The translations under genes and the position numbers were made by a program. Below, piece after piece: positions 1 to 8,740 of a DNA stretch of 64,000 bases. Positions within the stretch are counted from its first letter, which is position 1. Each line of letters begins with the position of its first letter. Below the pieces are notes generated by a model, which was given only the letters and a program-made list of their open reading frames with translations, ran no database searches and was not told the origin of the DNA. This DNA comes from Pseudomonas sp. 31-12 (lineage in GTDB: Bacteria > Pseudomonadota > Gammaproteobacteria > Pseudomonadales > Pseudomonadaceae), in contig NZ_CP029482.1 in NCBI RefSeq assembly GCF_003151075.1, positions 3,906,001 through 3,970,000 of the forward strand. The letters run 5' to 3'.

Positions 1-661
1 GCACGTGCTTGCGCCGCTGCTCGCTGATGCTTTCGACGCTGGTGCCATTGGCTTCGGCGGCAGCGCTCAGGGTCTTGTGCAAACGCTCGGTCTCGAACGG
101 CCCCGGCAGCAGATTGTTGATCGTCACGTTGTGCCCGGCCAGCCGCGACTGGCGTGCAAGCCCGGCGATGAAACCGGTCAGGCCGCTGCGTGCGCCATTG
201 GACAGGCCCAGCACATCGATCGGTGCCTTTACCGCGCCGGAGGTGATGTTGACGATGCGCCCGAAACCTCGCTCGGCCATGCCATCGACGCAGGCCTTGA
301 TCAGCTCGATGGGCGTGAGCATGTTGGCATCCAGCGCCTTCAGCCAGTCTTCGCGCTGCCAGTCGCGGAAGTCGCCCGGTGGCGGGCCGCCTGCGTTGTT
401 GATCAGGATGTCCACCTGCGGACATGCCGCCAGAACCTGCTCACGCACCGCAGGCGTGCTGATGTCCCCGGACACCGTGCGCACTTCGATGCCCGGCGCC
501 AGGCTGCGCAATTCTGAAGCCGCAGCTTGCAACGTTTCGTCGCCCCGGGCGTTGATCACCAGGTTGACGCCCTCCTTCGCCAAGGCCCGCGCACACGCCA
601 GCCCCAAGCCCTTGCTGGCGGCGCAGACGATGGCCCAGCGACCTGAAATACCCAAATCCAT
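1..661 (-). CDS. SDR-family oxidoreductase, C-terminus cut by window edge
   Basis: About 220 residues are visible, starting at an ATG with an AGGAG seven bases upstream; the 3' end lies outside the window. A Rossmann nucleotide-binding start (an A-x-x-K-G-L-G variant of TGxxxGxG), an NNAG motif near residue 85 and an N-I-T-S-G strand identify a short-chain dehydrogenase/reductase. The usual YxxxK catalytic pair is not present: the expected place reads LGLSNGARSGL. A 3-oxoacyl-ACP-reductase-like label is the usual default for such proteins, but the substrate is unknown. It diverges from the iron alcohol dehydrogenase and probably belongs to the same catabolic cluster. Confidence 0.85.
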   Translation of the reverse strand, partial: MDLGISGRWAIVCAASKGLGLACARALAKEGVNLVINARGDETLQAAASELRSLAPGIEVRTVSGDISTPAVREQVLAACPQVDILINNAGGPPPGDFRDWQREDWLKALDANMLTPIELIKACVDGMAERGFGRIVNITSGAVKAPIDVLGLSNGARSGLTGFIAGLARQSRLAGHNVTINNLLPGPFETERLHKTLSAAAEANGTSVESISEQRRKHV

Positions 662-775
662 GACGATGCTCCTGACGGTTGGAAAACCTCACGTTACCAC
701 CGCAACCCGACACGCCGGGGGATGACAAAGGGTGATCGGCGGATCAGACCTTTTCATTATCGGCCGCCTCCCACG

Positions 776-801
776 CTTATTACTGTCTGCGGACCAATAA
801 G
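776..801. promoter_or_regulatory. Inverted repeat, candidate operator
   Basis: CTTATT (776-781) and AATAAG (796-801) form an exact inverted repeat with a 14-base spacer between the divergent SDR and iron alcohol dehydrogenase genes, just upstream of the latter's Shine-Dalgarno sequence. Size and symmetry resemble LysR-type sites, and a LysR gene lies 2.6 kb away, but the link is inference. Confidence 0.3.
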
Positions 802-815
802 AACCGGAGAAACCC

Positions 816-1982
816 ATGAACCCGTTCCAGTTTTATTTCCCCACCACCTTGAAGAGCGGCAATGGCCTGGTGCGTCAGGCCGGTGCATTGCTCAAGCCCC
901 ATGTTCGGAAAAAACTGCTGGTAGTCACCGACGCAGGGCTGATGGCGTCGGGCGTGATGGAAGGTTTTTTTGCCTCGCTGGCCGAGAGCGACATCGGCTA
1001 TGAAGTGTTTTCCGGCGTCGAGCCTAACCCCACCACCGATGTGCTGGAACGCGCCGTGGCCTTCCTGAAAAACCACGACTGCGACTCGGTGATCGGCGTC
1101 GGTGGCGGCAGCAGCATCGACACTGCCAAGGTTGTGGCGGCCATGGCCACCAACCCCGGCAACATCCTCGACTACGAGGGCTACGACAAATTGCTGCACC
1201 CGCCCCTGCCGATCTTCGCGATCCCGACCACCTCCGGCACCGGCAGCGAATGCACCGCCTCCACCGTGTTCACCAACACCAAGACCCTGTTCAAAACCGT
1301 GATCATCAGCCCGGCACTGTTTCCGAAACTGGCGATTCTCGACGCCGAGCTGACGCTCAAACTGCCGCCGTCGATCACCGCCGCCACGGGCATGGACGCC
1401 TTGACCCACGCCATCGAATCCTACGTCTCGAAGCAGGCCAACCCGGTCAGCCAGGCCCTGGCGCTGCAAGCGATCAAGATGATCTGCACCCACCTGCCGA
1501 AAGCCTTTTTCACGGGCTCCGATCTGCACGCCCGGGAGCAGATGCTGCTCGGCTCTTTCCTCGCTGGCGTCGCGTTCGCCCAATCGAAACTGGGCAATGT
1601 GCATGCGATCTCCCACACCTTCGGCGGCGTCTTCAACATTCCCCATGGCATCGCCAACGCCACGCTGCTGCCCTACGTCATCGAATACAACCTGGCCGCC
1701 TGCCCGGAACTGTTTCGCGAAATCGCCATTGCCATGGGCGAAGACGTCGACGGCCTGAGCCCTGCCTGCGCCGGACACAAAGTGGTGGAGCACGTGGTGG
1801 CGCTGAACAAGGCCATCGGCATTCCCGACACCATCAAGGACCTGGGCGTGGACCTGGACTACATGCCGCAAATGGTCAGCGATTCGATGCGCAGCGGTAA
1901 CGTGCTGGTCAACCCACGCCTGACCACTGCCGCCGACATCGAACGAATCATCAGCAACGCCTGGCACGGCATTCATTCCTGA
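816..1982 (+). CDS. Iron-containing alcohol dehydrogenase
   Basis: This 388-residue protein is of normal length for group III (iron-dependent) alcohol dehydrogenases, which interconvert alcohols and aldehydes with NAD(P). The cofactor loop GGGSSIDTAK is at 97-106. The four expected metal ligands are present: D194 and H198 in MDALTHAIE, H263 in NVHAISH, and H277 in IPHGIA. CCGGAG precedes the ATG. It is followed 12 bases downstream by the NIPSNAP gene, so the two are probably co-transcribed. Substrate is not evident; a hydroxy-acid or aromatic alcohol intermediate of the local pathway is a guess. Confidence 0.93.
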   Translation: MNPFQFYFPTTLKSGNGLVRQAGALLKPHVRKKLLVVTDAGLMASGVMEGFFASLAESDIGYEVFSGVEPNPTTDVLERAVAFLKNHDCDSVIGVGGGSSIDTAKVVAAMATNPGNILDYEGYDKLLHPPLPIFAIPTTSGTGSECTASTVFTNTKTLFKTVIISPALFPKLAILDAELTLKLPPSITAATGMDALTHAIESYVSKQANPVSQALALQAIKMICTHLPKAFFTGSDLHAREQMLLGSFLAGVAFAQSKLGNVHAISHTFGGVFNIPHGIANATLLPYVIEYNLAACPELFREIAIAMGEDVDGLSPACAGHKVVEHVVALNKAIGIPDTIKDLGVDLDYMPQMVSDSMRSGNVLVNPRLTTAADIERIISNAWHGIHS

Positions 1983-1994
1983 GAGACGACTCCC

Positions 1995-2309
1995 ATGTTC
2001 TACGAAATGCGCACCTACACGATTCAAATCGGAAAAATGCAGACCTACCTCAAGCACTTCGAAGAGGCCGGGCTGCCGGTGATCTCCCGCTACACCACAC
2101 TGGTGGGCTGGTGGTACACCGAAATCGGCGAGTTGAATCAGGTGATCCATATCTGGGCCTACGAGAGCCTCGATGACCGGATCAACAAACGCGCGGCGTT
2201 GTATCAGGATCCGGACTGGCTTGAAGGTTTTGTGCCGAAGGCGTTCCCGATGCTGGAGAAGATGGAATCGAAACTGCTGATTGCCGCTGAGTTCTCCCCG
2301 ATCAAATAA
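1995..2309 (+). CDS. NIPSNAP-family protein
   Basis: The 104-residue product begins MFYEMRTYTI and carries a central G-W-W-Y-T-E-I-G-E-L-N segment followed by IHIWAYESLDDR, the hallmarks of the NIPSNAP fold, a dimeric ferredoxin-like alpha/beta barrel. Bacterial members often sit in catabolic operons and their biochemical role is mostly unknown. Here it lies between an alcohol dehydrogenase and a cyclase-family hydrolase, which suggests a part in the same degradation route rather than a housekeeping one. Confidence 0.88.
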   Translation: MFYEMRTYTIQIGKMQTYLKHFEEAGLPVISRYTTLVGWWYTEIGELNQVIHIWAYESLDDRINKRAALYQDPDWLEGFVPKAFPMLEKMESKLLIAAEFSPIK

Positions 2310-2343
2310 CCCCCTGCACGGACCCGACAGGCAACACAAAAAA

Positions 2344-2436
2344 CCTGTGGGAGCGGGCTTGCCCGCGATAGCGGTATGTCAGACGCAACAATGTCGACTG
2401 ACACTCCCTCATCGCGGGCAAGCCCGCTCCCACAGG
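2344..2436. repeat. REP doublet (REPIN-like)
   Basis: Two 26-base arms (2344-2369 and 2411-2436) are inverted copies carrying the GGGAGCGGGCTTGCCCGC core. The 41-base loop contains TGTCGACTGA, which recurs in two other doublets of this window. Typical of Pseudomonas REPINs; lies between NIPSNAP and cyclase genes. Confidence 0.85.
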
Positions 2437-2480
2437 GACTGTGTCGGCCTGCCGAATCTGCTCAAACCAAGGACAACCTC

Positions 2481-3464
2481 ATGTGCGACCACAATCCCAA
2501 TAACACCGCCGCCGAACGTTCTCCCGACATCAAAGCCTTGCTCGAAGGCTTGCCCACCAACTGGGGCAAATGGGGCCCGGACGATGAAGTCGGCGCCCTG
2601 AATTACCTGCAAAGCGCAGAAATCCTGCGCGGTATCGCCTCGGTCCGCCAAGGCAAGACCTTCACCCTGCAAGTGCAGATCGGCCATCCCAAGGGCGAGC
2701 CGTTGTGGCCCGGCCGACGCCCGTCAATGCGCGTCAATGTGCTGGACAAAGGCCACTTCCTCGCTGGCAAGACCCACTTCGACGGCCACGTGGAATACGC
2801 CGACGACGTGATCTTCATGCACCTGCAAGGCTCGACCCAATACGATGCGCTCGGCCACGTCTGGCACGACAACAAGCTGTGGAACGGCTACGACGCCATG
2901 AGCACCATCGGCAGCATGGACAAGGCCAGCATCCTGCCGATTGCCGAGCGCGGGATTGTCGGGCGGGCGGTGCTGATCGACATGGCGCGCCATCGCGGCA
3001 AGTCCGTGCTGGACAAGGGCGAGACCTTCAACCACCTCGACCTGCTGGCCGCTGCAACGGCGCAAGGCATCGAGATCCAGAAGCGCGACATCCTGATCAT
3101 CCGCACCGGCTGGATCGGCTCGTTCTACGAGCGTGAGCCTGAGGAGTTCTACAAGGACTTCGCCGAGCCGGGCCTGACCTTCAGCCGTGAGTTGGTGGAG
3201 TGGTTTCACCAGATGGAAATCCCCAACCTGGTCACCGACACCATGGCCAACGAAGTGGCGGTCGACCCGACCACGGGCGTGCTGATCCCGCTGCACAACG
3301 CCTTGATGCGCAATCTGGGCGTGACTTTCACCGAAGTGGCGTTGCTCGATGAACTGGCCAGCGATTGCGCCGAAGACGGCCAGTGGCAGTTCCTCTACAC
3401 CGCCGCGCCGCTGAAGATCGTGGGCGGGACTGGTGCGCCGGTGAACCCGATCGTAATCAAGTAA
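2481..3464 (+). CDS. Cyclase-family (kynurenine-formamidase-like) hydrolase, cytoplasmic
   Basis: The ATG at 2481 follows AAGGAC by six bases; an upstream in-frame ATG lies inside the repeat and is unlikely. The 327-residue product belongs to the cyclase family (PF04199), metal-dependent amidase/lactonase-like enzymes. The family's metal-site region appears as T-Q-Y-D-A-L-G-H-V-W-H around residues 115-125, with Asp and His ligands. No signal peptide is present. A second, exported paralogue lies at 6212-7150. The gene converges with LysR and overlaps its 3' end by eight bases. Reaction is unassigned; ring or amide hydrolysis in the local pathway is the likeliest role. Confidence 0.85.
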   Translation: MCDHNPNNTAAERSPDIKALLEGLPTNWGKWGPDDEVGALNYLQSAEILRGIASVRQGKTFTLQVQIGHPKGEPLWPGRRPSMRVNVLDKGHFLAGKTHFDGHVEYADDVIFMHLQGSTQYDALGHVWHDNKLWNGYDAMSTIGSMDKASILPIAERGIVGRAVLIDMARHRGKSVLDKGETFNHLDLLAAATAQGIEIQKRDILIIRTGWIGSFYEREPEEFYKDFAEPGLTFSRELVEWFHQMEIPNLVTDTMANEVAVDPTTGVLIPLHNALMRNLGVTFTEVALLDELASDCAEDGQWQFLYTAAPLKIVGGTGAPVNPIVIK

Positions 3465-4386
3465 TCAGGTCCTGCTTCAGTTCGTTGATCAGCAGGGTCG
3501 CCGCCGGAGACAAGTCGGCGCCGGCCCGGCTGATCACGCCATAAGGCTCAATCAACGCGCGCATGGACACCGGCAATTTCACCAGCAAATCGTGTTGCTC
3601 GCAGAATTGCGCGACTTCCACCGGGATCACTGCCAACAAGGTCGGATCCTGCTGCACCAGCAGAATGGTGGCGAAGGTCGATGAGGTTTCCAGCGGATAA
3701 CGCGGAATCTCCAGCCCCGCCTCATTCAACTCACGCTCCAGCGCCTGGCGCATCGGCATGTCCTTGGGGTAAACCACCCAGCGGTAATCGCTCAACTGCG
3801 ACAGCTGCAACGACTCGGCACGGGCCAGCGGATGGTCCTTGCTGGCGACCACCGCCAAGGGCTCTTCGCTGAGTTCGATGCAGTCGTAGGCGTCCGAACG
3901 CTGGCCGACGCTGGTGCGACAGATCGCCAGGTCCAGCCGCCCCTGGTCCAGCAACCCGAGCAACGTGGCGCTGGTGTTTTCCACCAGTTCCACGGACAAC
4001 TCCGGCTGTTTGAGGCGCAACTCAGTCAGGGCCCGGGTCAGCAACGGCACCGCGCCCATGATCACGCCGACCGACAGCCGCCCGCCCTGGCCCTGCATGA
4101 TGCTGAGCATTTCTTCGCGCAGGTGCTCGACATCGCTGTAGATCAACCGCGCATAACGAATCATGCAACGGCCCATTTCATTGGCGACCAGGCCTTTGGG
4201 CTGGCGTTCGAACAGCGGCATGCCGAGCAACGACTCGACCTCGTGCAACGCCTTGGTGGCGCCGGACTGGGAAATCGAGATCTGCTCGGCGGCCTTGTGC
4301 AACGAGCCTCGATCGTCCAGCGCGATCAGCAACCGCAGTTGTTTGAGTCGAAGGCGAGAAGCGATGCTGCCAAGGGAAGGAACCAT
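3457..4386 (-). CDS. LysR-family transcriptional regulator
   Basis: A 309-residue protein from the ATG at 4386; a TTG at 4407 would add seven residues, and neither start has a strong ribosome site. The N-terminus holds the winged helix (RLKQLRLLIALDDRGSLHKA through QSGATKALHEVE and PLFERQPKG), and the remainder is the LysR substrate domain beginning near LSVGVIMG. It sits inside the catabolic cluster between the first cyclase gene and the aldehyde dehydrogenase and probably controls one or both, with an aromatic or dicarboxylic inducer as is usual for this family. Confidence 0.92.
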   Translation of the reverse strand: MVPSLGSIASRLRLKQLRLLIALDDRGSLHKAAEQISISQSGATKALHEVESLLGMPLFERQPKGLVANEMGRCMIRYARLIYSDVEHLREEMLSIMQGQGGRLSVGVIMGAVPLLTRALTELRLKQPELSVELVENTSATLLGLLDQGRLDLAICRTSVGQRSDAYDCIELSEEPLAVVASKDHPLARAESLQLSQLSDYRWVVYPKDMPMRQALERELNEAGLEIPRYPLETSSTFATILLVQQDPTLLAVIPVEVAQFCEQHDLLVKLPVSMRALIEPYGVISRAGADLSPAATLLINELKQDLIT

Positions 4387-4424
4387 GTCGGTGTGTGCTC
4401 GATTCAATGGACAAATCCGTCAGA

Positions 4425-4452
4425 GCCCACGCCGCCATTTGCCGGCGCGGGC
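4425..4452. terminator. GC-rich hairpin after aldehyde dehydrogenase
   Basis: GCCCACGCCG (4425-4434) pairs with CGGCGCGGGC (4443-4452) with one A-C mismatch and an eight-base loop. It lies between the 3' end of the minus-strand aldehyde dehydrogenase and the LysR start. No T-run follows, so it may be a weak terminator or only an mRNA end structure. Confidence 0.35.
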
Positions 4453-4459
4453 CAAAAGG

Positions 4460-6043
4460 TCAGCTCAGGGGCGCCCTGCTCCACTGGCCGTCAACCAGTC
4501 GATTGAGGCCCAGCGGATTAGCGTTTTGCAGCGCCTGGGGCAGGTACTCATCAGGATAGTTCTGGTAGCAGACTGGCCGCAGGAAGCGATCAATGGCCAA
4601 GGTACCAACCGAAGTGCCGCGCGCATCCGAGGTGGCCGGATACGGCCCGCCGTGCACCATCGCATCGCTGACTTCGACGCCGGTCGGGTAGCCATTGAGC
4701 AGCAACCGTCCGACCTTATCTTCGAGCAATGGCAACAGCTCACTGAAGCGATCCAGGTCCGCCGGTTCGGCAATCAGCGTGGCGGTCAGTTGACCGTGCA
4801 AACTGTCGAGTACGGCGCGCAGTTGTTGCGGGTCGGCGACCTCCACCACCACCGTGGCCGGGCCGAAGATTTCTTCCTGCAACAGCGGATCGCCGTCGAG
4901 CAACAAGTGCACATCGGCCTTGAACAGTTGCGGTTGTGCCTTGGATTCGCCCTGTGGATGACCACCCAGGTGCTCGACCCGCTCGTGGGCCGCTATGTGT
5001 TGAAGGCCTGCACGATAGCTTTCCAGCGTACCGGCGTTGAGCATGGTCTGGGCCGGTTGGCTGCCCATGTTCTGCGCGAAGCCTTTCAGGAACTCGCTGA
5101 ACTGCGGCGAGCGCAGCCCGATGATCAGGCCGGGGCTGGTGCAGAACTGGCCGCAGCCGAGGTTGATCGACGCGGTCAGTTCCTCGGCGATTTTAATACC
5201 ACGGGTGTTCAGCGCTTCAGGCAGCAGGATCACCGGGTTGATGCTCGACATCTCGGCGAACACCGGGATCGGTTGCGGCCGTGCGGCGGCCAGATCGGAC
5301 AAGGCTCGACCGCCCTTCAATGAACCGGTGAAACCGACGGCTTTGATGCCCTCGGCCTTGACCAAAGCCTGGCCGACACCCGCACCGTAAATCATGTTGA
5401 ACACGCCCGAAGGCATGCCGGTACGCTGTGCTGCGCGCACGATGGCGCTGGCTACGCGGTCCGCCGTCGCCATGTGTCCGCTGTGGGCCTTGAACACCAC
5501 CGGGCAACCTGCAGCCAGCGCCGAAGCGGTATCGCCACCGGCCGTGGAAAACGCCAAGGGGAAATTGCTCGCACCAAACACGGCGACCGGGCCGACGCCG
5601 ATGCGGTACTGACGGATGCCCTGTCGCGGCAACGGCGTGCGTTCAGGCAATGCCTGATCGATCCGCGCGCCGAGAAAATCACCGCGCCTCAGCACTTGGG
5701 CAAACAAGCGCATCTGGCCTGTGGTGCGACTGCGCTCACCGCGAATCCGCCCCTCGGGCAAGGCGGTTTCCTGGCACACCAGCGCGATGAAATCGTCGCC
5801 CAGTGCATCGATTTCATCGGCGATAGCGGTTAGGAATTCGCCACGTCGTAGCGGCGAAAACTGGCGAAAAGGTGCGAAGGCTCGCGTGGCCGCCGCCACT
5901 GCCAGCGCGACTTCCTGTTCGTTGGCCTGATGAAAAACGTAGGGCAGCGGCTGCCCGGTGCTGGCGTCGAAACTCTGCAACGTCTCACGGCCCAGGACAC
6001 TGCGCTGCCCGTCGATAAACTGCTGGCCCAAAATAGCGGACAT
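4460..6043 (-). CDS. NADP-type aldehyde dehydrogenase (ketoglutarate-semialdehyde dehydrogenase-like)
   Basis: The start at 6043 (MSAILGQQFI) is chosen because GGGAG precedes it; a longer frame adds 22 improbable residues. The 527-residue protein has the features of the long aldehyde dehydrogenases related to 2,5-dioxovalerate dehydrogenase: FGASNFPLAFS near 156-166, GFTGS at 237-241, catalytic Glu264 in FAEMSS and catalytic Cys301 in GCGQFCTSPG. These oxidise an aldehyde to an acid with NAD(P). Together with the alcohol dehydrogenase it could complete an alcohol-to-acid step of the cluster. The exact substrate is not determined. Confidence 0.9.
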   Translation of the reverse strand: MSAILGQQFIDGQRSVLGRETLQSFDASTGQPLPYVFHQANEQEVALAVAAATRAFAPFRQFSPLRRGEFLTAIADEIDALGDDFIALVCQETALPEGRIRGERSRTTGQMRLFAQVLRRGDFLGARIDQALPERTPLPRQGIRQYRIGVGPVAVFGASNFPLAFSTAGGDTASALAAGCPVVFKAHSGHMATADRVASAIVRAAQRTGMPSGVFNMIYGAGVGQALVKAEGIKAVGFTGSLKGGRALSDLAAARPQPIPVFAEMSSINPVILLPEALNTRGIKIAEELTASINLGCGQFCTSPGLIIGLRSPQFSEFLKGFAQNMGSQPAQTMLNAGTLESYRAGLQHIAAHERVEHLGGHPQGESKAQPQLFKADVHLLLDGDPLLQEEIFGPATVVVEVADPQQLRAVLDSLHGQLTATLIAEPADLDRFSELLPLLEDKVGRLLLNGYPTGVEVSDAMVHGGPYPATSDARGTSVGTLAIDRFLRPVCYQNYPDEYLPQALQNANPLGLNRLVDGQWSRAPLS

Positions 6044-6152
6044 CAAAAACTCCCTCGCCCGCATTCGGCAGGCGATCACTCGAATTGAAGGGGTACGCCT
6101 AAGGCGCACGCTTCACTTTATTGGCCGGGGTGATGGGCAACAAATGACAACA

Positions 6153-6192
6153 ACGGGCCGGGGGATGAGTGTTTGTCATCCCCCCGGCCCGT
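6153..6192 (-). terminator. Strong hairpin downstream of exported cyclase gene
   Basis: The arms 6153-6168 and 6176-6192 are nearly perfectly complementary (GGGCCGGGGGATGA against TCATCCCCCCGGCCC) with a seven-base loop. On the minus strand it follows the stop at 6212 and is succeeded by a T-rich stretch, consistent with rho-independent termination of the exported cyclase gene. Confidence 0.65.
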
Positions 6193-6211
6193 CATGTGCG
6201 AACAATCGGTG

Positions 6212-7150
6212 TCAGTGAATCGCAACCGGGTTGATGTTGACCTGGGTCGAGCCCTTGTACAGGGGCTGCCCCAGCACAAACATGAACTCCCAGGCCTTGT
6301 CTTTCACCAGCGCGCGGCTGTCGATCAGTTCAAGGTTGTAGATGCCGTTCTTGGCCAGCATGAACTGGTTGACCGGGAATTCCTGGCCGTCTTTCGCCGG
6401 GTAAATTTCCGAAGCCCAGGTGTCGCCACCGAACGCGACGATCTGTTTGTCCGCCAGCCACTTGGCCGCTGCCATGCCGATGCCCGGTTCCACGGCGAGG
6501 AACTTCTCGTTGTCCTTGCCCAGCAGTTCCAGCCAACCAGTGTTGAACAGCACCACGTCGCCCTTCCGAATGCTGATGCCTTGCAGGTCCAAGGCCTTCT
6601 GAATGTCGGCAACGCTGAACTCGGTTTTCTCCGGCACGATGGCGCTGCCGTACACCGCGGTCATGTCCAGCACCACGCCGCGGGTGACGATGGGCGGGAC
6701 TTTTTCGATGCCGAGTTTCTTCACGCCTTCAACGGTGACAAAGTCCGCGGCGCGGTTGCCGTTGTAATAGACGTTGTCGATGCCGATGTGGCCGATGCCG
6801 TTGAGTTGGGTGCCGACGCCGGTCCAGCCGACCACCAGTTCATCGTTGAAGGTGAATTTGTTCGGCCCCATGGTAGTGCCGCCCGCTTCGCCCGGCTGGA
6901 TGTTGGTCAGGTGAAAGCTGCGGTGACGGAAGGCCGGCAGGGTTTTGTCGATGGGCACGGCCAGCGGGTAGGTTTTGCCGGTCTTGATCAGTTTCGAGGC
7001 GTTGATTACCGACTCGGCGTTCAGCAGATTCAGCGCGCCGATTTCGTCGTTGGCGCCGTATTTCGAGGGATACCATTTTTCAGCATCGGCAGCGTGGGCG
7101 GCATTGACGGTGAACAACAGGGCAAACGGCAGTACCAATCGGGTCAGCAT
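6212..7150 (-). CDS. Cyclase-family hydrolase with signal peptide
   Basis: The ATG at 7150 (AAGGAC upstream) gives MLTRLVLPFALLFTVNAAHA, a clear Sec signal peptide probably cleaved after AHA, then about 292 mature residues. The mature part matches the cyclase family: K-Y-G-A-N-D-E-I-G-A-L-N near the start and T-G-V-G-T-Q-L-N-G-I-G-H-I-G in the metal-site region, where the first His of the canonical HxGTHxD motif is not conserved. It is therefore probably a periplasmic counterpart of the enzyme at 2481, perhaps acting on a substrate before uptake. It diverges from the GlxA-type regulator across 240 bases. Confidence 0.85.
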   Translation of the reverse strand: MLTRLVLPFALLFTVNAAHAADAEKWYPSKYGANDEIGALNLLNAESVINASKLIKTGKTYPLAVPIDKTLPAFRHRSFHLTNIQPGEAGGTTMGPNKFTFNDELVVGWTGVGTQLNGIGHIGIDNVYYNGNRAADFVTVEGVKKLGIEKVPPIVTRGVVLDMTAVYGSAIVPEKTEFSVADIQKALDLQGISIRKGDVVLFNTGWLELLGKDNEKFLAVEPGIGMAAAKWLADKQIVAFGGDTWASEIYPAKDGQEFPVNQFMLAKNGIYNLELIDSRALVKDKAWEFMFVLGQPLYKGSTQVNINPVAIH

Positions 7151-7390
7151 GAGCGGGTCCTTGTGAGGTTGCAGTGGACCCAAGGTACGCAGCCCGTGGG
7201 TGGGGAAACAGACAGGGATGGGCAATACAATTGTTCTGGATTGTCACGAGTGACACTTGTAGGAGTAAGCCGGTGTGCATTTAGAGGGCTGGCAGCCATT
7301 TCGTCGTTTGAAGGTTGATCTCTGCCGGCCGCAATGACATAAACCCCGCAAATCCGGCCGTTTGAATCGGCGTCGCTGACAGCCAAGACC

Positions 7391-8395
7391 ATGAACGAAA
7401 TCACCCGGACACCGCATCCCGATCAGCCGCGTTCTATCGTGTTCGTCGCGTTCCCGCAGATGGGCCTGCTAGACCTGACCGGGGCGCAAACCGTGTTCTG
7501 GGCTGCCTCCAAAGCCTTGGCCGAGCGCAGTTTGCCGGGTTACATCCGGCACACCGCAAGCCTTGCCGGCGGGCTGATTCAGACAGCGGAAGGCCTGGTG
7601 GTAGAGACCTTGCGATTGAGCGACCTCGACGAACACTCGATCGATACCCTGATCGTCCCCGGCGCGCCGGATATTCGTCACGCGATGGACAATTCCCAGG
7701 CGTTGGTCGCCTGGCTGAAATCGGCAGCGGTCAACGTCAATCGCACCGCTTCCGTGTGCAGCGGCGCTTTCCTGCTGGCGCAAGCCGGTTTGCTCGACGG
7801 CCGCCGCGCGGCGACCCACTGGGCCATGTGCGACATGCTCATGCGGGGTTTCCCGCTGATTGAAGTCGACAGCGATGCAATTTTCATTCAGCAAGGTTCG
7901 GTGTGGACGTCGGCGGGTGTCAGCGCCGGTATCGACCTGGCGCTGGCCTTGGTGGAAGCCGACTGCGGCCGTGAGGTGGCGCTGGAGGTTGCCCGGGAAC
8001 TGGTGGTGTTTCTCAAGCGCCCCGGCGGCCAGGCCCAGTACAGCCAATTGCTGCAATCGCAAACCGAGGACGGTGCTGCCTTCGACGATTTGCACCTGTG
8101 GATCGCGCAAAACCTGAGCAGCGAAAAGCTGACCGTCGAAGCGCTGGCCGACAAGATGCAAATGAGTCCGCGCAACTTTGCCCGGGTCTACAAACTCAAG
8201 ACCGGCCGCACCCCGGCAAAATCGGTGGAAGTGCTGCGCCTGGAAGCCGCCCGCCGCCTGCTGGAAGAGTCCGAGCGCAACATCGATCAAATTGCTCGAC
8301 AATGCGGGTTTGGCGATGAAGAACGCATGCGTTTTACCTTCCAGCGTAATCTTGGGATTTCGCCGAGGGATTATCGCAATCGTTTCTCCCGTTAA
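7391..8395 (+). CDS. GlxA-family AraC-type regulator with DJ-1/PfpI domain
   Basis: The 334-residue protein joins an N-terminal DJ-1/PfpI-like domain (about 15-185, with the nucleophile-elbow-like Cys123 in SVCSGAFLLA) to a C-terminal pair of AraC helix-turn-helix motifs (about 225-325, ending in CGFGDEERMRFTFQR). Members regulate catabolic genes and often sense nitrogenous or amide compounds. It is divergent from the exported cyclase gene and may control it. The ribosome site is weak. A strong hairpin terminator lies 140 bases downstream. Confidence 0.92.
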   Translation: MNEITRTPHPDQPRSIVFVAFPQMGLLDLTGAQTVFWAASKALAERSLPGYIRHTASLAGGLIQTAEGLVVETLRLSDLDEHSIDTLIVPGAPDIRHAMDNSQALVAWLKSAAVNVNRTASVCSGAFLLAQAGLLDGRRAATHWAMCDMLMRGFPLIEVDSDAIFIQQGSVWTSAGVSAGIDLALALVEADCGREVALEVARELVVFLKRPGGQAQYSQLLQSQTEDGAAFDDLHLWIAQNLSSEKLTVEALADKMQMSPRNFARVYKLKTGRTPAKSVEVLRLEAARRLLEESERNIDQIARQCGFGDEERMRFTFQRNLGISPRDYRNRFSR

Positions 8396-8414
8396 TCACT
8401 GAGGCAGTAACTAA

Positions 8415-8452
8415 CTGTCATTTAGCTGAACCAATTCAAACTTCAATATAAA
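8415..8452 (+). promoter_or_regulatory. Possible PhoP-type box and -10 ahead of mgtA leader
   Basis: CTGTCA (8415-8420) and CTGAAC (8426-8431) form an imperfect direct repeat with five-base spacing, the geometry of PhoP boxes, and TATAAA (8447-8452) follows at 15 bases. No better -35 is visible. The match is weak and the call rests mainly on mgtA being a PhoP target in other bacteria. Confidence 0.2.
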
Positions 8453-8533
8453 GAGTCGATGTTTTTCCATTCAACTCCGCATTTAGCGGCTATTGAAGGT
8501 TGACTTCACCGACCTCCCTGAGTAAATTGCCCG

Positions 8534-8556
8534 GGCCTTCAACGAAGGCCTTTTTT
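8534..8556 (+). terminator. Rho-independent terminator or attenuator
   Basis: GGCCTTC (8534-8540), a three-base loop, GAAGGCC (8544-8550) and six T residues form a textbook intrinsic terminator. It either ends the GlxA-type gene or, if transcription starts near 8460, acts as an attenuator in the mgtA leader. Confidence 0.9.
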
Positions 8557-8740
8557 CAACTTACAAAAGAATCCAATGGACACAGTATCTAGTCGCTGTC
8601 GGGTCACTGCGAATTTGCGGAACCTGGCACATAACCCAGTAAATGACGGGACTCGACTTTTCGGTCGGATAAGCTGCGCTAGAGCATGATGCTCCACCGT
8701 AACTTGCCTCACCGGTGTCCGTCCGGTCCAGAGGCATGTT

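Noticed and set aside
780..2339. 519-codon antisense frame across the iron alcohol dehydrogenase and NIPSNAP genes
   Set aside because: Exact shadow of two well-supported genes in GC-rich codon bias; no family motifs.
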